From Salinibacterium sp. M195 (GTDB lineage: Bacteria; Actinomycetota; Actinomycetes; Actinomycetales; Microbacteriaceae), in the NCBI RefSeq assembly GCF_019443965.1, contig NZ_CP040814.1, positions 2,604,001 to 2,668,000 of the forward strand: a DNA stretch of 64,000 bases, read 5' to 3'. The notes under the pieces are model-generated. The model was not told the DNA's origin. It did no database searches and saw nothing but the letters and a program-made list of their open reading frames with translations. Position numbers and translations under genes: made by a program. Shown piece after piece: positions 34,717 to 42,853 of this stretch. Numbering within the stretch: position 1 is the stretch's first letter; the number at the start of each line of letters is the position of its first letter.

Positions 34717-35459
34717 TGGATGAGCCGACCGGTCTCCACGGAGAGTTGCTGCTGCGCCCGGTGCGCGGAGGCAACTCATTCGAGGAGACCGTTCAGCGCC
34801 TCCTGCAGACAGTTCGTCTCGGCTTGGTGGCTCCCGGCGAGCGGTTGCCCGCCGAACGGGAACTCGCGACGATGCTCTCGGTCAGCCGCGACACCGTTCG
34901 TGATGCCATCGCCTCCCTCAGCGACGCTGGCTATCTCGTGTCTCGACGCGGTCGCTACGGGGGAACGTTCGTCAGCGACATTCTGCCGACGCACATTCCG
35001 GGCACGCCCTCCGGCGACTCGGTGGGGCCAACACGCCCACTGACTCCCGAAGTGATCGAAGACACACTCACTCTGCGGGAGATCCTTGAGGTTGGCGGAG
35101 CACGCGCTGCCGCCGGTCGCGCCCTCACTCCCACCGAACGAGAGCTTCTGTGGGAGAGTCTGAGCAACGCGAATGCCGCAAGCGACGAAGAATACCGTCG
35201 ACTCGATTCGCGCTTTCACCTCATGGTGGGCGAGCTCGCCGGTTCAGCCTCCCTCACTCCGCTGATTGCCGATGTGCGGATGCGCGTGAATGAGCTACTC
35301 GACAACATCCCCTCTCTCGGCCCCAACATCGAGCACTCCAATACTCAGCACGAGCAAATCGCGATCGCGATTCTCACCGGGCGTCCGGATGCCGCAGCGC
35401 AGGCCATGAGCGAACACCTTGCAGGAACGGCTCTCCTGCTGCGCGGGTTCCTCGAATAG
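34716..35459 (+). CDS. GntR-family regulator, FadR subfamily
   Basis: A 247-residue regulator. The N-terminal winged helix reads RLGLVAPGERLPAERELATMLSVSRDTVRDAI with the beta-wing at LVSRRGRYGGTFVSD. The C-terminal FCD domain (about residues 105-235) contains the usual His/Asp metal and ligand region. Its ATG overlaps the SDR stop as TAATG, so it is the last gene of the gamma-glutamyl operon and probably its own pathway sensor. Candidate sites are the three palindromes between the permease and GS-like genes. Confidence 0.88.
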   Translation: MDEPTGLHGELLLRPVRGGNSFEETVQRLLQTVRLGLVAPGERLPAERELATMLSVSRDTVRDAIASLSDAGYLVSRRGRYGGTFVSDILPTHIPGTPSGDSVGPTRPLTPEVIEDTLTLREILEVGGARAAAGRALTPTERELLWESLSNANAASDEEYRRLDSRFHLMVGELAGSASLTPLIADVRMRVNELLDNIPSLGPNIEHSNTQHEQIAIAILTGRPDAAAQAMSEHLAGTALLLRGFLE

Positions 35460-35527
35460 CACCCTCGCGTAATCGTTCCGCTCCATCGTCACGCCCGCTT
35501 CGCAGAAATCCGGCATACGCTAAAAGC

Positions 35528-37756
35528 ATGCTCACCCCACCTGAAGCCGCGAAGGTTCCCACGGAACGCCTCCAGCATGGCGACCGCTACGTCGACAACT
35601 ACGAGTGGATGCGCGACAAAGAGAGCCCAGACACCCTCGCGCATCTCCACTCGGAGAACGCTTTCACGTCAGCCCGCACGAGCCACCTCAGCGTGCTGCA
35701 GGAGCAGATCTTTGAAGAGATCAAGGCCCGCACGCAAGAGACCGACCTCAGCGTGCCTGTTCGCCGTGGCCAGTGGTGGTACTTCAGCCGCACCGAAGAG
35801 GGCAAGCAATACCCGATCCATTGCCGCGCGCCGATTGCAGGTGACGATGACTGGACGCCCCCGACGATTGCCGAGCCTGCTGCTGTCGACGCTACTGATA
35901 CGGATGCTGCTGCGGATGTCCCCACCGTTCCCACCACGCTTCCCGGTGAGCAGATCCTCCTCGACGACAACGTCGAAGCCGAGGGTCACGAATTCTTCAG
36001 CCTCGGCTCGTTCTCGCTCAGCGACGATGGCACGCTGCTGCTTTACGGTGTCGACATCGAGGGCGACGAGCGTTACACGCTGCGCGTGCGCCAGCTCGGT
36101 GATTCTGCGGCGGCGAGCGGCGATACGAGCAACACCGACACTGACGCCGTCATCCGCTTCAGCTCCGCCAATGACCTTCCTGACGAAATTCCGGGCACCG
36201 CGGGTGGCGCGCTTCTGGATGCCACAGGCAAATACGTCTTCTATGCGACGGTCGATGATGCGTGGCGCCCCGATACCGTCTGGCGCTACGAGCTGGGCTC
36301 GGCTGCGGCATCCGCGGTGCAGGTCTTTCATGAGCCAGACGAGAGTTTCTGGGTGGGCGTTGGCCGTTCACGCAGTGGCAAGTATTTGGCGATCGAGGCG
36401 GGCTCGCGCCTGACGAGCGAGACGCGACTGCTCGACACGAGCGATCCAACCGGTGAGTTCGAGGTTGTCTGGCCGCGCGAAGTGGGCGTCGAGTATGACG
36501 TCGAGCACGTCGTCGTTGGCACGCAGGATCGCCTGCTGATTGTGCACAACAAAGACGCGATTAACTTCGAGCTGGTGAGCGTCGCCGCCGCCGACCCCCT
36601 CGGCGAGCGCCGCGTAATCCTCCCCCACAACGAAGCCGTTCGCCTCGAGGGCGTCGATGCCTTCAAGGACTTTGTTGCCATCGAGTACCGCCGCGAAGGC
36701 CTCACTCGCGTGGCGATTGCGATCGTTCCCAAGCATGGCGGGCGCTACGAAGACATTCCCCATGAGCTGAAGTTCGACGACGAACTCTTCACCGTGGGCC
36801 TCAGCTCCAACCCCGAGTGGAACCAGCCGAGCATCCGTCTCAGCTACGGCAGTTTCGTGACCCCGACGATTGTCTACGACTACCTTGTGGATGACAACGA
36901 GCTCATCATGCGCAAACAGCAGCCGGTGCTCGGCCGCTTTGATCCAGCGCTGTACACGCAGCGTCGGGAGTGGGCTACTGCTTCCGACGGCACTCGCGTG
37001 CCGATCTCACTCGTGTACCGCAACGACCTCGTGGTGCCAGGCACCCCGGCACCGACGGTGCTGTACGGCTACGGCTCCTATGAGATCAGCATCGACCCCG
37101 GCTTCGCTGTTGGCCGCCTGAGCCTGCTCGACCGCGGCATTGTCTTCGCCGTCGCCCACGTTCGCGGTGGTGGCGAACTCGGTCGCACCTGGTACGAAGG
37201 CGGCAAGAAGTTGCACAAGCGCAACACGTTTACCGACTTCGTGGCGTGCGCCCATCACCTCATCGACACCGACGTGACCTCCAGCGATCGACTGGTTGCT
37301 GAGGGCGGAAGCGCTGGCGGCCTGCTTATGGGTGCTGTCGCGAACCTGGCTCCACAACTGTTTTCGGGCATCCTCGCAGTCGTCCCGTTCGTGGACCCGC
37401 TCACCTCGATCCTCGACCCTTCACTGCCGTTGACGGTCATCGAGTGGGATGAGTGGGGCGACCCCCTCCACAACGAGGAGGTGTACTACTACATGAAGTC
37501 GTACTCCCCCATCGAGAATGTGCACGACACCCACTACCCGCGCATCCTCGCGGTGACCTCGCTCAATGACACCCGCGTGCTCTACGTCGAGCCAGCCAAA
37601 TGGGTTGCCCGACTGCGTGAAGTGGGGGCGGATGCTCTGCTCAAGACCGAGATGGCGGCGGGCCACGGCGGCGTCTCCGGCCGCTATGACGCCTGGCGCG
37701 AACGAGCCTTCAACTACGCGTGGATGGTGGATGTGACGCGCGACTCGGCGCGCTGA
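35528..37756 (+). CDS. ptrB: Oligopeptidase B (S9 family)
   Basis: Cytosolic serine oligopeptidase of 742 residues that cleaves after basic residues in short peptides. An N-terminal beta-propeller (about 80-460) precedes the alpha/beta-hydrolase domain. The nucleophile Ser is in EGGSAGGLLMGAVAN, Asp in NDTRVLYVEPAKW, and His in AAGHGGVSGRYDAW. FAVAHVRGGGELGRTWYEGGK is diagnostic of the prolyl-oligopeptidase family. An Asp/Ala/Thr-rich insertion near residues 115-135 is unusual. It stands alone between regulons. Confidence 0.9.
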   Translation: MLTPPEAAKVPTERLQHGDRYVDNYEWMRDKESPDTLAHLHSENAFTSARTSHLSVLQEQIFEEIKARTQETDLSVPVRRGQWWYFSRTEEGKQYPIHCRAPIAGDDDWTPPTIAEPAAVDATDTDAAADVPTVPTTLPGEQILLDDNVEAEGHEFFSLGSFSLSDDGTLLLYGVDIEGDERYTLRVRQLGDSAAASGDTSNTDTDAVIRFSSANDLPDEIPGTAGGALLDATGKYVFYATVDDAWRPDTVWRYELGSAAASAVQVFHEPDESFWVGVGRSRSGKYLAIEAGSRLTSETRLLDTSDPTGEFEVVWPREVGVEYDVEHVVVGTQDRLLIVHNKDAINFELVSVAAADPLGERRVILPHNEAVRLEGVDAFKDFVAIEYRREGLTRVAIAIVPKHGGRYEDIPHELKFDDELFTVGLSSNPEWNQPSIRLSYGSFVTPTIVYDYLVDDNELIMRKQQPVLGRFDPALYTQRREWATASDGTRVPISLVYRNDLVVPGTPAPTVLYGYGSYEISIDPGFAVGRLSLLDRGIVFAVAHVRGGGELGRTWYEGGKKLHKRNTFTDFVACAHHLIDTDVTSSDRLVAEGGSAGGLLMGAVANLAPQLFSGILAVVPFVDPLTSILDPSLPLTVIEWDEWGDPLHNEEVYYYMKSYSPIENVHDTHYPRILAVTSLNDTRVLYVEPAKWVARLREVGADALLKTEMAAGHGGVSGRYDAWRERAFNYAWMVDVTRDSAR

Positions 37757-37770
37757 TCACAGGCTCCGGG

Positions 37771-37794
37771 GCGCTGCGCATCAGCGCGCGGTTT
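37771..37794 (+). terminator. Terminator after oligopeptidase B
   Basis: GCGCTG (37771-37776) and CAGCGC (37782-37787) form a short stem followed by GCGGTTTTC. It overlaps the last codons of the convergent ABC permease gene. Confidence 0.5.
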
Positions 37795-39295
37795 TCAGGT
37801 TATGGCCGGCCAGCGCGAGCACGACCGCGCTGGCCACCGGAAGTAGCACCAACAGCACGGGCGTGCTGAGCCAACTCACGGTGAGTCCGACGCTCAGGAT
37901 GCTGGTGAGCAACAACGCATCCGCCTGCCACAGCACGACGAGCGCGCCAGAAAGGTCGCCGCCGGGAGTCGGGATCGGGGTGAGAAGCTCCAGCGGCATC
38001 TGCCCCTTTGTCGCATCCATAATTCGAACGGTGACGATAACGAGGGCGAAGACTATCGCGAGCAGAACACTCTCCAGCGAGGCACCGGCGGCGCTGGCCA
38101 CCAGTGCACCTGCTCCCCCAAAGACGAGCACGCCCGCCACCGGAAAAGCCGCGTGCAACGCGAACTCTTTCGCCACCCCGAAGCCATAGAGCGGTACGCC
38201 GGCCGCGGTGTCGGCTGCGTGCCGAAACCCATCGCTCCACACGCCAAGTGCGAGGAAAGCGATGATTCCGCCGAGCAATGCCGGCATCCACGCAACAGCG
38301 GCGGGAACAGCACTCGGGCTCGCCAGCAAGAAGCCGGCAACGAGAAACGCAAGCGCCGCCGTGATAAACCGCTCCGGCGTGCGGAGGGAGCCAACAAGGT
38401 CACGCACGAACACCACGACCGCTACGGGCCCATTCCGCACCGCCCGCCAACGGCGCCCCGTCGTCGGCAACGCGCGGAACTGTGCCAGCGCTCCCGCAAA
38501 ATCGGCGCTGGCCGTAAAAGTACCGGCGCTTGTCCAGCGTCGAGCTTGCGCACTCAACTCCGGACCGCGGATGCCGTCCAACAGGCTAGGCACCGCGAGC
38601 GAAGCAGCAATGACCGCGATCGTGAGCCCGACAAATGCCGGCCACGCCGGAAGCTCAGGGCTCGGGTAAAGCAGCGCGAACCATCCCACCGGGGTCACGA
38701 GCAGGCCGGCGGGAATCACGGCAAAGGCGAGTGAAACCAGCGCGAGCGCTCCAGCGACCAGCGTGGACGTGCGGGTCGAAAGACTTTGCCCGGCGAGCCA
38801 GGCGATTGCCGCGAGAATACCCACGAGCACCGTCGCCGCCACGAACGTGACCACCGCGAGCGCTGACGTCGTTCCCGCTACTGCGAGCGCAGAGCTCAGC
38901 ACAAGAGCAATTATGACGAGCAGCCCCGCGAGTTGAGCTGCCGAGACGATGAACGGTCGTCGTAACGTGTGTCGCCGAGGCAGATGGTTGCCCGCGACAA
39001 CAGCGCTGCGAAAGGGATCCATCAGGGCAGGCCCACGCATCCGCCCGAGCACGAGCAGCCCCGAGATGAGCAGCCCCGTCGCCGCCGCAAGCACGGCGGG
39101 CGAAGCCGCGTTCACCAGCAACGACACGACGGCGGGTGACGCAAGGCCAAGCACCGCCATCCGGATAGCTGGCACACCGACGATCAGCATCACCATCACG
39201 ACCACATAGATCGTGTATTTGAGGTCATTCTCGCTCTGCGCCGGCCGGTCGCGACGCAGTCGCCGCAAGCGCCGAAGCGTGGGATCGGATGCCAT
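37781..39295 (-). CDS. Polytopic membrane protein, ABC exporter permease partner
   Basis: A 504-residue hydrophobic protein with roughly twelve membrane segments and no clear family motif. It starts at ATG 39295, overlapping the stop of an ABC ATPase (TAATG), so the two form one transporter. A long soluble stretch (about residues 245-300) splits two membrane halves. The ATP-binding partner resembles ABC-2/CcmA-type exporter ATPases, so export is more likely than import. The pair lies downstream of the secreted Cys-rich precursor locus on the same strand, which makes peptide export or self-protection possible but unproven. Confidence 0.6.
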   Translation of the reverse strand: MASDPTLRRLRRLRRDRPAQSENDLKYTIYVVVMVMLIVGVPAIRMAVLGLASPAVVSLLVNAASPAVLAAATGLLISGLLVLGRMRGPALMDPFRSAVVAGNHLPRRHTLRRPFIVSAAQLAGLLVIIALVLSSALAVAGTTSALAVVTFVAATVLVGILAAIAWLAGQSLSTRTSTLVAGALALVSLAFAVIPAGLLVTPVGWFALLYPSPELPAWPAFVGLTIAVIAASLAVPSLLDGIRGPELSAQARRWTSAGTFTASADFAGALAQFRALPTTGRRWRAVRNGPVAVVVFVRDLVGSLRTPERFITAALAFLVAGFLLASPSAVPAAVAWMPALLGGIIAFLALGVWSDGFRHAADTAAGVPLYGFGVAKEFALHAAFPVAGVLVFGGAGALVASAAGASLESVLLAIVFALVIVTVRIMDATKGQMPLELLTPIPTPGGDLSGALVVLWQADALLLTSILSVGLTVSWLSTPVLLVLLPVASAVVLALAGHNLKTAR

Positions 39296-39972
39296 TACGA
39301 GCGTGTCAAAGCAACAGTGCGGTCGCTCACGGCGTCAATCAGTTTCGCATTGTGGGAAGCGAATAGCAGCGTTGTGCCCTCAGCGACGAGACTTCTCAAG
39401 ATGCGGGCAACTTGGCTTCGGCGCTCCTTATCGAGTCGTTGCTCTGGTTCGTCGAGCAGCAGCACGTCGAAGGGCCGTGCGATTGCGAGAGCTAAGGAGA
39501 ACATTTGTGTTTGACCAGATGAAAGTTCGTGGGCAAAACGGGTTCGCAGGTGGGTAAGGCCGAAATCGTTGAGCAGCGCTGTGGCCCGCTCGCTCGCGGA
39601 AGTGACCGTAGAACCCCACGAGACGCCGACCATCGTCAGTTGCTCGTCGAGCGTGAGATCGCGAGCGAATGAGGTGTGGCCGAGATGACCCGTCACCATT
39701 CGACGAAAAGCCGGGCTTCGCTCATCCACCGGAAGACCACCGACGTGCGCGCTTCCCGCGGTCGGCGCCATCAGACCGGCGAGCACCCGCAGCAGCGTGG
39801 TCTTGCCCGCCCCGTTGTCACCCGTGATTGCCACCGCGGTGCCTGTGGGAATGTCGAACGACACTGATTCTAAGAGCCGCACGTCATCGATGTGCACGGC
39901 AAGAGAAGCGACTCGAACACCGAAGTTCGTGTCAGCGGAATCAGCCACAGCAGTGTCGTGAGATTTCCCCAT
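39295..39972 (-). CDS. ABC transporter ATP-binding protein
   Basis: A 225-residue ATPase subunit. Walker A is TGDNGAGKTTLLRVLAGL, the signature is ELSSGQTQMFSLALA, Walker B is VLLLDEP with following Glu-Gln (DEPEQRLD), and the H-loop is FASHN. The signature LSSGQ replaces the usual LSGGQ. Translational overlap joins it to the 504-residue membrane partner. A 182-base gap separates it from the upstream two-TM gene, so it may have its own promoter. Confidence 0.85.
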   Translation of the reverse strand: MGKSHDTAVADSADTNFGVRVASLAVHIDDVRLLESVSFDIPTGTAVAITGDNGAGKTTLLRVLAGLMAPTAGSAHVGGLPVDERSPAFRRMVTGHLGHTSFARDLTLDEQLTMVGVSWGSTVTSASERATALLNDFGLTHLRTRFAHELSSGQTQMFSLALAIARPFDVLLLDEPEQRLDKERRSQVARILRSLVAEGTTLLFASHNAKLIDAVSDRTVALTRS

Positions 39973-40154
39973 GAAATCCAGTCTAGTTATCAGGGCGAAG
40001 AAAGGGCTCTCACTATTACCGACTCGTACCCCTCACAGCGACTAGGTGCGCGCTATGACAGCGGCCAGAATTAGTTCGAGACGGGCATGGGACATGCCGA
40101 CCGCGACAAGCGACGGTAGTTGCCCTCATCGAGGTCGACCTAGTTGAGCCCGGT

Positions 40155-40367
40155 TCAGGGCCGTGTTGACTCATTTCTTTCCCACTTCGGCCGGACTTTC
40201 CACGCGACGAAGGCACTAGCCGCGAAAATGGCACCGAGCACGGGAAGGATCCAGGTCTGCACTGTGGGATTAGGTCCGATCGCGGCCGGAATCAGAGAGA
40301 TCAGCCCTGCGCCAGCAGCGACCATGACGATAAAGAAAACGAGAAATAGACCAAGAGAACGTTTCAT
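40155..40367 (-). CDS. Small two-helix membrane protein
   Basis: A 70-residue protein: one helix at residues 5-30, a short loop, a second helix at 40-58, and a basic C-terminal tail (KVRPKWERNESTRP). GGAGG lies before ATG 40367. It begins only 13 bases after the stop of the Cys-rich secreted precursor and is surely co-transcribed. Small membrane proteins placed directly after bacteriocin precursors are often immunity proteins; that role is a guess from position. No homology is recognised. Confidence 0.7.
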   Translation of the reverse strand: MKRSLGLFLVFFIVMVAAGAGLISLIPAAIGPNPTVQTWILPVLGAIFAASAFVAWKVRPKWERNESTRP

Positions 40368-40380
40368 TTTCTAACCTCCG

Positions 40381-41172
40381 TTAAAAGCAGCCCATGACCG
40401 CGGTGATTGATGCGCCGCCGATTGTCGCGAACCCAGCGATGCAGGCAATACAGATAGCGGCGGTAGGCGGCGTGACAGGGACGGAGCAAGAGCCGCCGCA
40501 GAGAACCAGAAGTATACCTGCGACGACCGCGCTCACGCCAAGCACAGCCATGAGACAAGCCGTTGAGTTGCCCGCCTTCGCTGCGGATAACTGACCCGCC
40601 GAAAGCGTGCTGGGGTCGACCTCTGCGGAGTGGATAATTACCCCATCGCGGTAGGTGTTCAGCTCGATGAGACCATCCTCACGCTCCTCGACAGTCGACT
40701 CGGAATACTGGCTTAGGTGACCAGCTTCATCCAGAAGGTAGGACACGTTGCTCGGTTGTACGAAGTTCGAGCCCTCGATGGGGAAGGTCACAGAAGTAGC
40801 ATTTACGCCATCAACGTTGAGAGCGTAAACTTTGGCGCCTTCGTGATTCACAAACTCTGCTGGGGTCTGAGGCACGATGCCAGCCTCCTGGGCGAGTGCT
40901 GTCACCAGGGATGCTGCTGCGGCCGACGCTTCCCCATCAAGTTGGACCATCTCCGGAACGTCGCTAGTTCCCGCCGACTCGACGTTTCCCGATGGCGCCG
41001 TGCACTCTTCCGTGGCCTGCGCCTGTGGCTGCACACCCGGCGCAACTTCGGTGATCGCGGCCGTGGCGACGCCCGTGTTCAGCGTCATCGTCAGGACCAC
41101 TGCCAACACAGTGGCCATCAGACCGCCCGTGAATCTCGTTCTCACATGGACTTTCGACATCATTACTCGCAC
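40381..41172 (-). CDS. Secreted precursor with six-Cys hydrophobic C-terminus (halocin C8-like candidate)
   Basis: A 263-residue exported protein. GTG 41172 has AGGAG seven bases upstream and gives a signal peptide (basic start, then GGLMATVLAVVLTMTLN, cleavage near VATA). A hydrophilic domain of about 150 residues follows, rich in Ala, Glu and Ser. The last 60 residues are very hydrophobic and hold six cysteines spaced C-x18-C-x3-C-x10-C-x2-C-x14-C, ending AVMGCF. Precursors of the halocin C8 type have this plan: an exported N-terminal domain followed by a cysteine-rich hydrophobic peptide. A small two-TM gene follows, and a histidine kinase, a peptide gene and a response regulator lie upstream. 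An ordinary membrane-anchored exoprotein is the alternative. Confidence 0.6.
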   Translation of the reverse strand: MRVMMSKVHVRTRFTGGLMATVLAVVLTMTLNTGVATAAITEVAPGVQPQAQATEECTAPSGNVESAGTSDVPEMVQLDGEASAAAASLVTALAQEAGIVPQTPAEFVNHEGAKVYALNVDGVNATSVTFPIEGSNFVQPSNVSYLLDEAGHLSQYSESTVEEREDGLIELNTYRDGVIIHSAEVDPSTLSAGQLSAAKAGNSTACLMAVLGVSAVVAGILLVLCGGSCSVPVTPPTAAICIACIAGFATIGGASITAVMGCF

Positions 41173-41263
41173 TTCCGATCTCCTGAGGCCTACGCCCAAT
41201 GCGCCGGTCATAGGCAAAGACCACCACCCCATTCGTTGCAATTCAAGGCATCGCGAGTGGGCA

Positions 41264-41277
41264 TAGCCCTAGGGCTA
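41264..41277. promoter_or_regulatory. Perfect 14-bp palindrome upstream of the Cys-rich precursor
   Basis: TAGCCCTAGGGCTA is fully self-complementary and lies 92 bases before the precursor start, between it and the end of the kinase gene. It is a candidate binding site for the NarL-type response regulator of the locus. Confidence 0.5.
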
Positions 41278-41375
41278 GGGAAGAGCTTGAATCGTCACGG
41301 TGGGTGGCCCTTCAGAAGTGGGCTCGATGTTGGCCGCTGACCAAAGGACACCTTGCGGTGGAAAACGTGAATCTC

Positions 41376-42536
41376 TCAGTTGTCCGGACGCGTGATTGTT
41401 GGCACTGTTGCTCGCAGTGTCCAACCGTTCGCGGTCTTGTCCACTTCAAGCTGCCCGTTGTTTTGCGAAAGGCGCTGACGGACACGATGGAGGCCTCGAC
41501 CGCCACCGGAGCTGGCATGTCTGGTCGGAGTGGATGGAGCGACATTCGTCACGACGAGTTCTACGTCATCATCGTGCTCGTGAACATCGATGCTCGCCGA
41601 CTGCGACTTAGGCGCGTGTTTGATGATGTTCGTGATGGCCTCAATTGCGGTCTCGATAAGGACCTGCTCGTTCGTCGGCCCGACGCTATGTTGAGTGCTC
41701 GGCACACCGACGTGGGTAGAAATTCCGGCATCCTCAAGGAGATTTCCGAGAGCCAATACCGCCGTCACCAGATTCCCGCCATATCGGGTCGAGTGGGATT
41801 CCGGGCTCTCAGGTGTCGGGTCTCGCATCAAAGAAAGCAAGGACTGGATGCTGTGGAGGGCTTGCTCGGCGGAGTGTTCAATCGTGGTGAGTGAGACCTG
41901 CCGCGCTGCGTCATCCGGCTGCCGCGGCAACGCACGCGCATGGAACAAAACAAGGGTGAGGTCATGAGCGATTCCATCGTGGAGTTCATCGGCGATCCTC
42001 TCCTGCGATTCACGGGCGATCGCCTCAATATCTTTCACCGCGCGCTCCCGCTCAGCGAGAAGAGTCATCTCTCTCGCGGCCACCAACCGAAATGCTAGAC
42101 CGACGAAAAGGGCAATCACGGCGATACCCACAACGCCAAAGACGCCGCCCTGCGTCAGCGTGGTTTCGTAAACAGCTATGTACGTTGTCAGCACTCCCAG
42201 CAGCGCGGCATGCGCAACGACCACCCACGGCACGCACGTGGCGGCAACCAGACAGAGCGCTATTGCGAGCTCGAGGAGATCTCCGCCGCTGCCGGTGAAC
42301 ATGACGCCGACGCTGCAGATAAGCATGACGATAAACGCAGCGGTCAGCGGATGCCAGGCAAACGCGCTCAACCCCAGATAGAACGCGAGCGCGAGAAGGT
42401 CGAAACGCGTGAATTTGCCGCTCGCGACGATGAAGCCGATTGCTATGCACAGGAGCACAGCTACTGCCAGCAACAGGAGAAGACGAGCGACAGGGTGAAG
42501 TGGGCGTTGCTCCCAGAACGTGCGAGCACGCAGCAT
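41376..42536 (-). CDS. Sensor histidine kinase, NarL-partner type
   Basis: Membrane sensor of 386 residues. Five or six helices fill residues 15-165 with almost no extracytoplasmic domain, as in peptide- or membrane-sensing kinases. The HisKA_3 motif RIADELHDGIAHDLTLV carries the phosphorylated His. The HATPase domain has EAITNIIKHAPKS (N box) and GGGRGLHRVRQRL (G box). The open frame reaches 42674, but that would overlap the peptide gene. ATG 42536 is used; GTG 42608, overlapping the peptide stop, is also possible. The divergent response regulator is its probable partner. The kinase follows a Cys-containing peptide gene, a layout typical of peptide pheromone circuits. Confidence 0.85.
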   Translation of the reverse strand: MLRARTFWEQRPLHPVARLLLLLAVAVLLCIAIGFIVASGKFTRFDLLALAFYLGLSAFAWHPLTAAFIVMLICSVGVMFTGSGGDLLELAIALCLVAATCVPWVVVAHAALLGVLTTYIAVYETTLTQGGVFGVVGIAVIALFVGLAFRLVAAREMTLLAERERAVKDIEAIARESQERIADELHDGIAHDLTLVLFHARALPRQPDDAARQVSLTTIEHSAEQALHSIQSLLSLMRDPTPESPESHSTRYGGNLVTAVLALGNLLEDAGISTHVGVPSTQHSVGPTNEQVLIETAIEAITNIIKHAPKSQSASIDVHEHDDDVELVVTNVAPSTPTRHASSGGGRGLHRVRQRLSQNNGQLEVDKTANGWTLRATVPTITRPDN

Positions 42537-42600
42537 CCCTCCGATGGAGGTCCGCGCATAAAAGACCGATTCTCGAGTTCCGCTGGCAGCCGCGTGAGAT

Positions 42601-42708
42601 TCAGGCACAGATTCCCAGCATCTTGCAGAGCCAATCGCCCAGGTCGAGGTTCGGGCTAGAGAGTGCTTGAGCAAATGTTCCGATGGTGTGAATGTTGATG
42701 AATCCCAC
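42601..42708 (-). CDS. Short Cys-containing peptide gene upstream of the kinase
   Basis: A 35-codon gene. GTG 42708 has a perfect AAGGAG (42715-42720 on the minus strand) with six bases of spacing; an in-frame ATG at 42723 overlaps that ribosome-binding site. The product has a hydrophobic, Ile/Phe-rich N-terminal half, an acidic centre (PNLDLGD) and the ending WLCKMLGICA, where two Cys residues five apart could form a ring or disulfide. There is no signal peptide. It sits immediately before the kinase gene on the same strand, the usual place for a signalling peptide. No AgrB-like, LanM-like or radical-SAM maturation gene is visible. A leader peptide or a small toxin are alternatives. Confidence 0.6.
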   Translation of the reverse strand: MGFINIHTIGTFAQALSSPNLDLGDWLCKMLGICA

Positions 42709-42853
42709 GTTGGTCTCCTTCATTCGGGCCCTGACCGACGGCGATCAACACCATAGATGTTTTACGTTCACCCTACGAGCTGCACGACTCTGGTCATGGA
42801 TTCCTGGCCCCAAGGCTACAGTTCGGAAAGCACACTCGCGATATCGTACAGAG

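Noticed and set aside
39973..40154. Possible extra small gene between the two-TM gene and the ABC ATPase
   Set aside because: Only antisense-like frames without ribosome-binding sites; a short GGCATG/CATGCC repeat at 40084-40098 is too small to call.
42537..42674. N-terminal extension of the histidine kinase frame
   Set aside because: No ribosome-binding site at 42674, and it overlaps the short peptide gene, which has an ideal one.
42601..42723. ATG 42723 as start of the short peptide
   Set aside because: The AAGGAG is part of its second and third codons; GTG 42708 is correctly spaced from that sequence.
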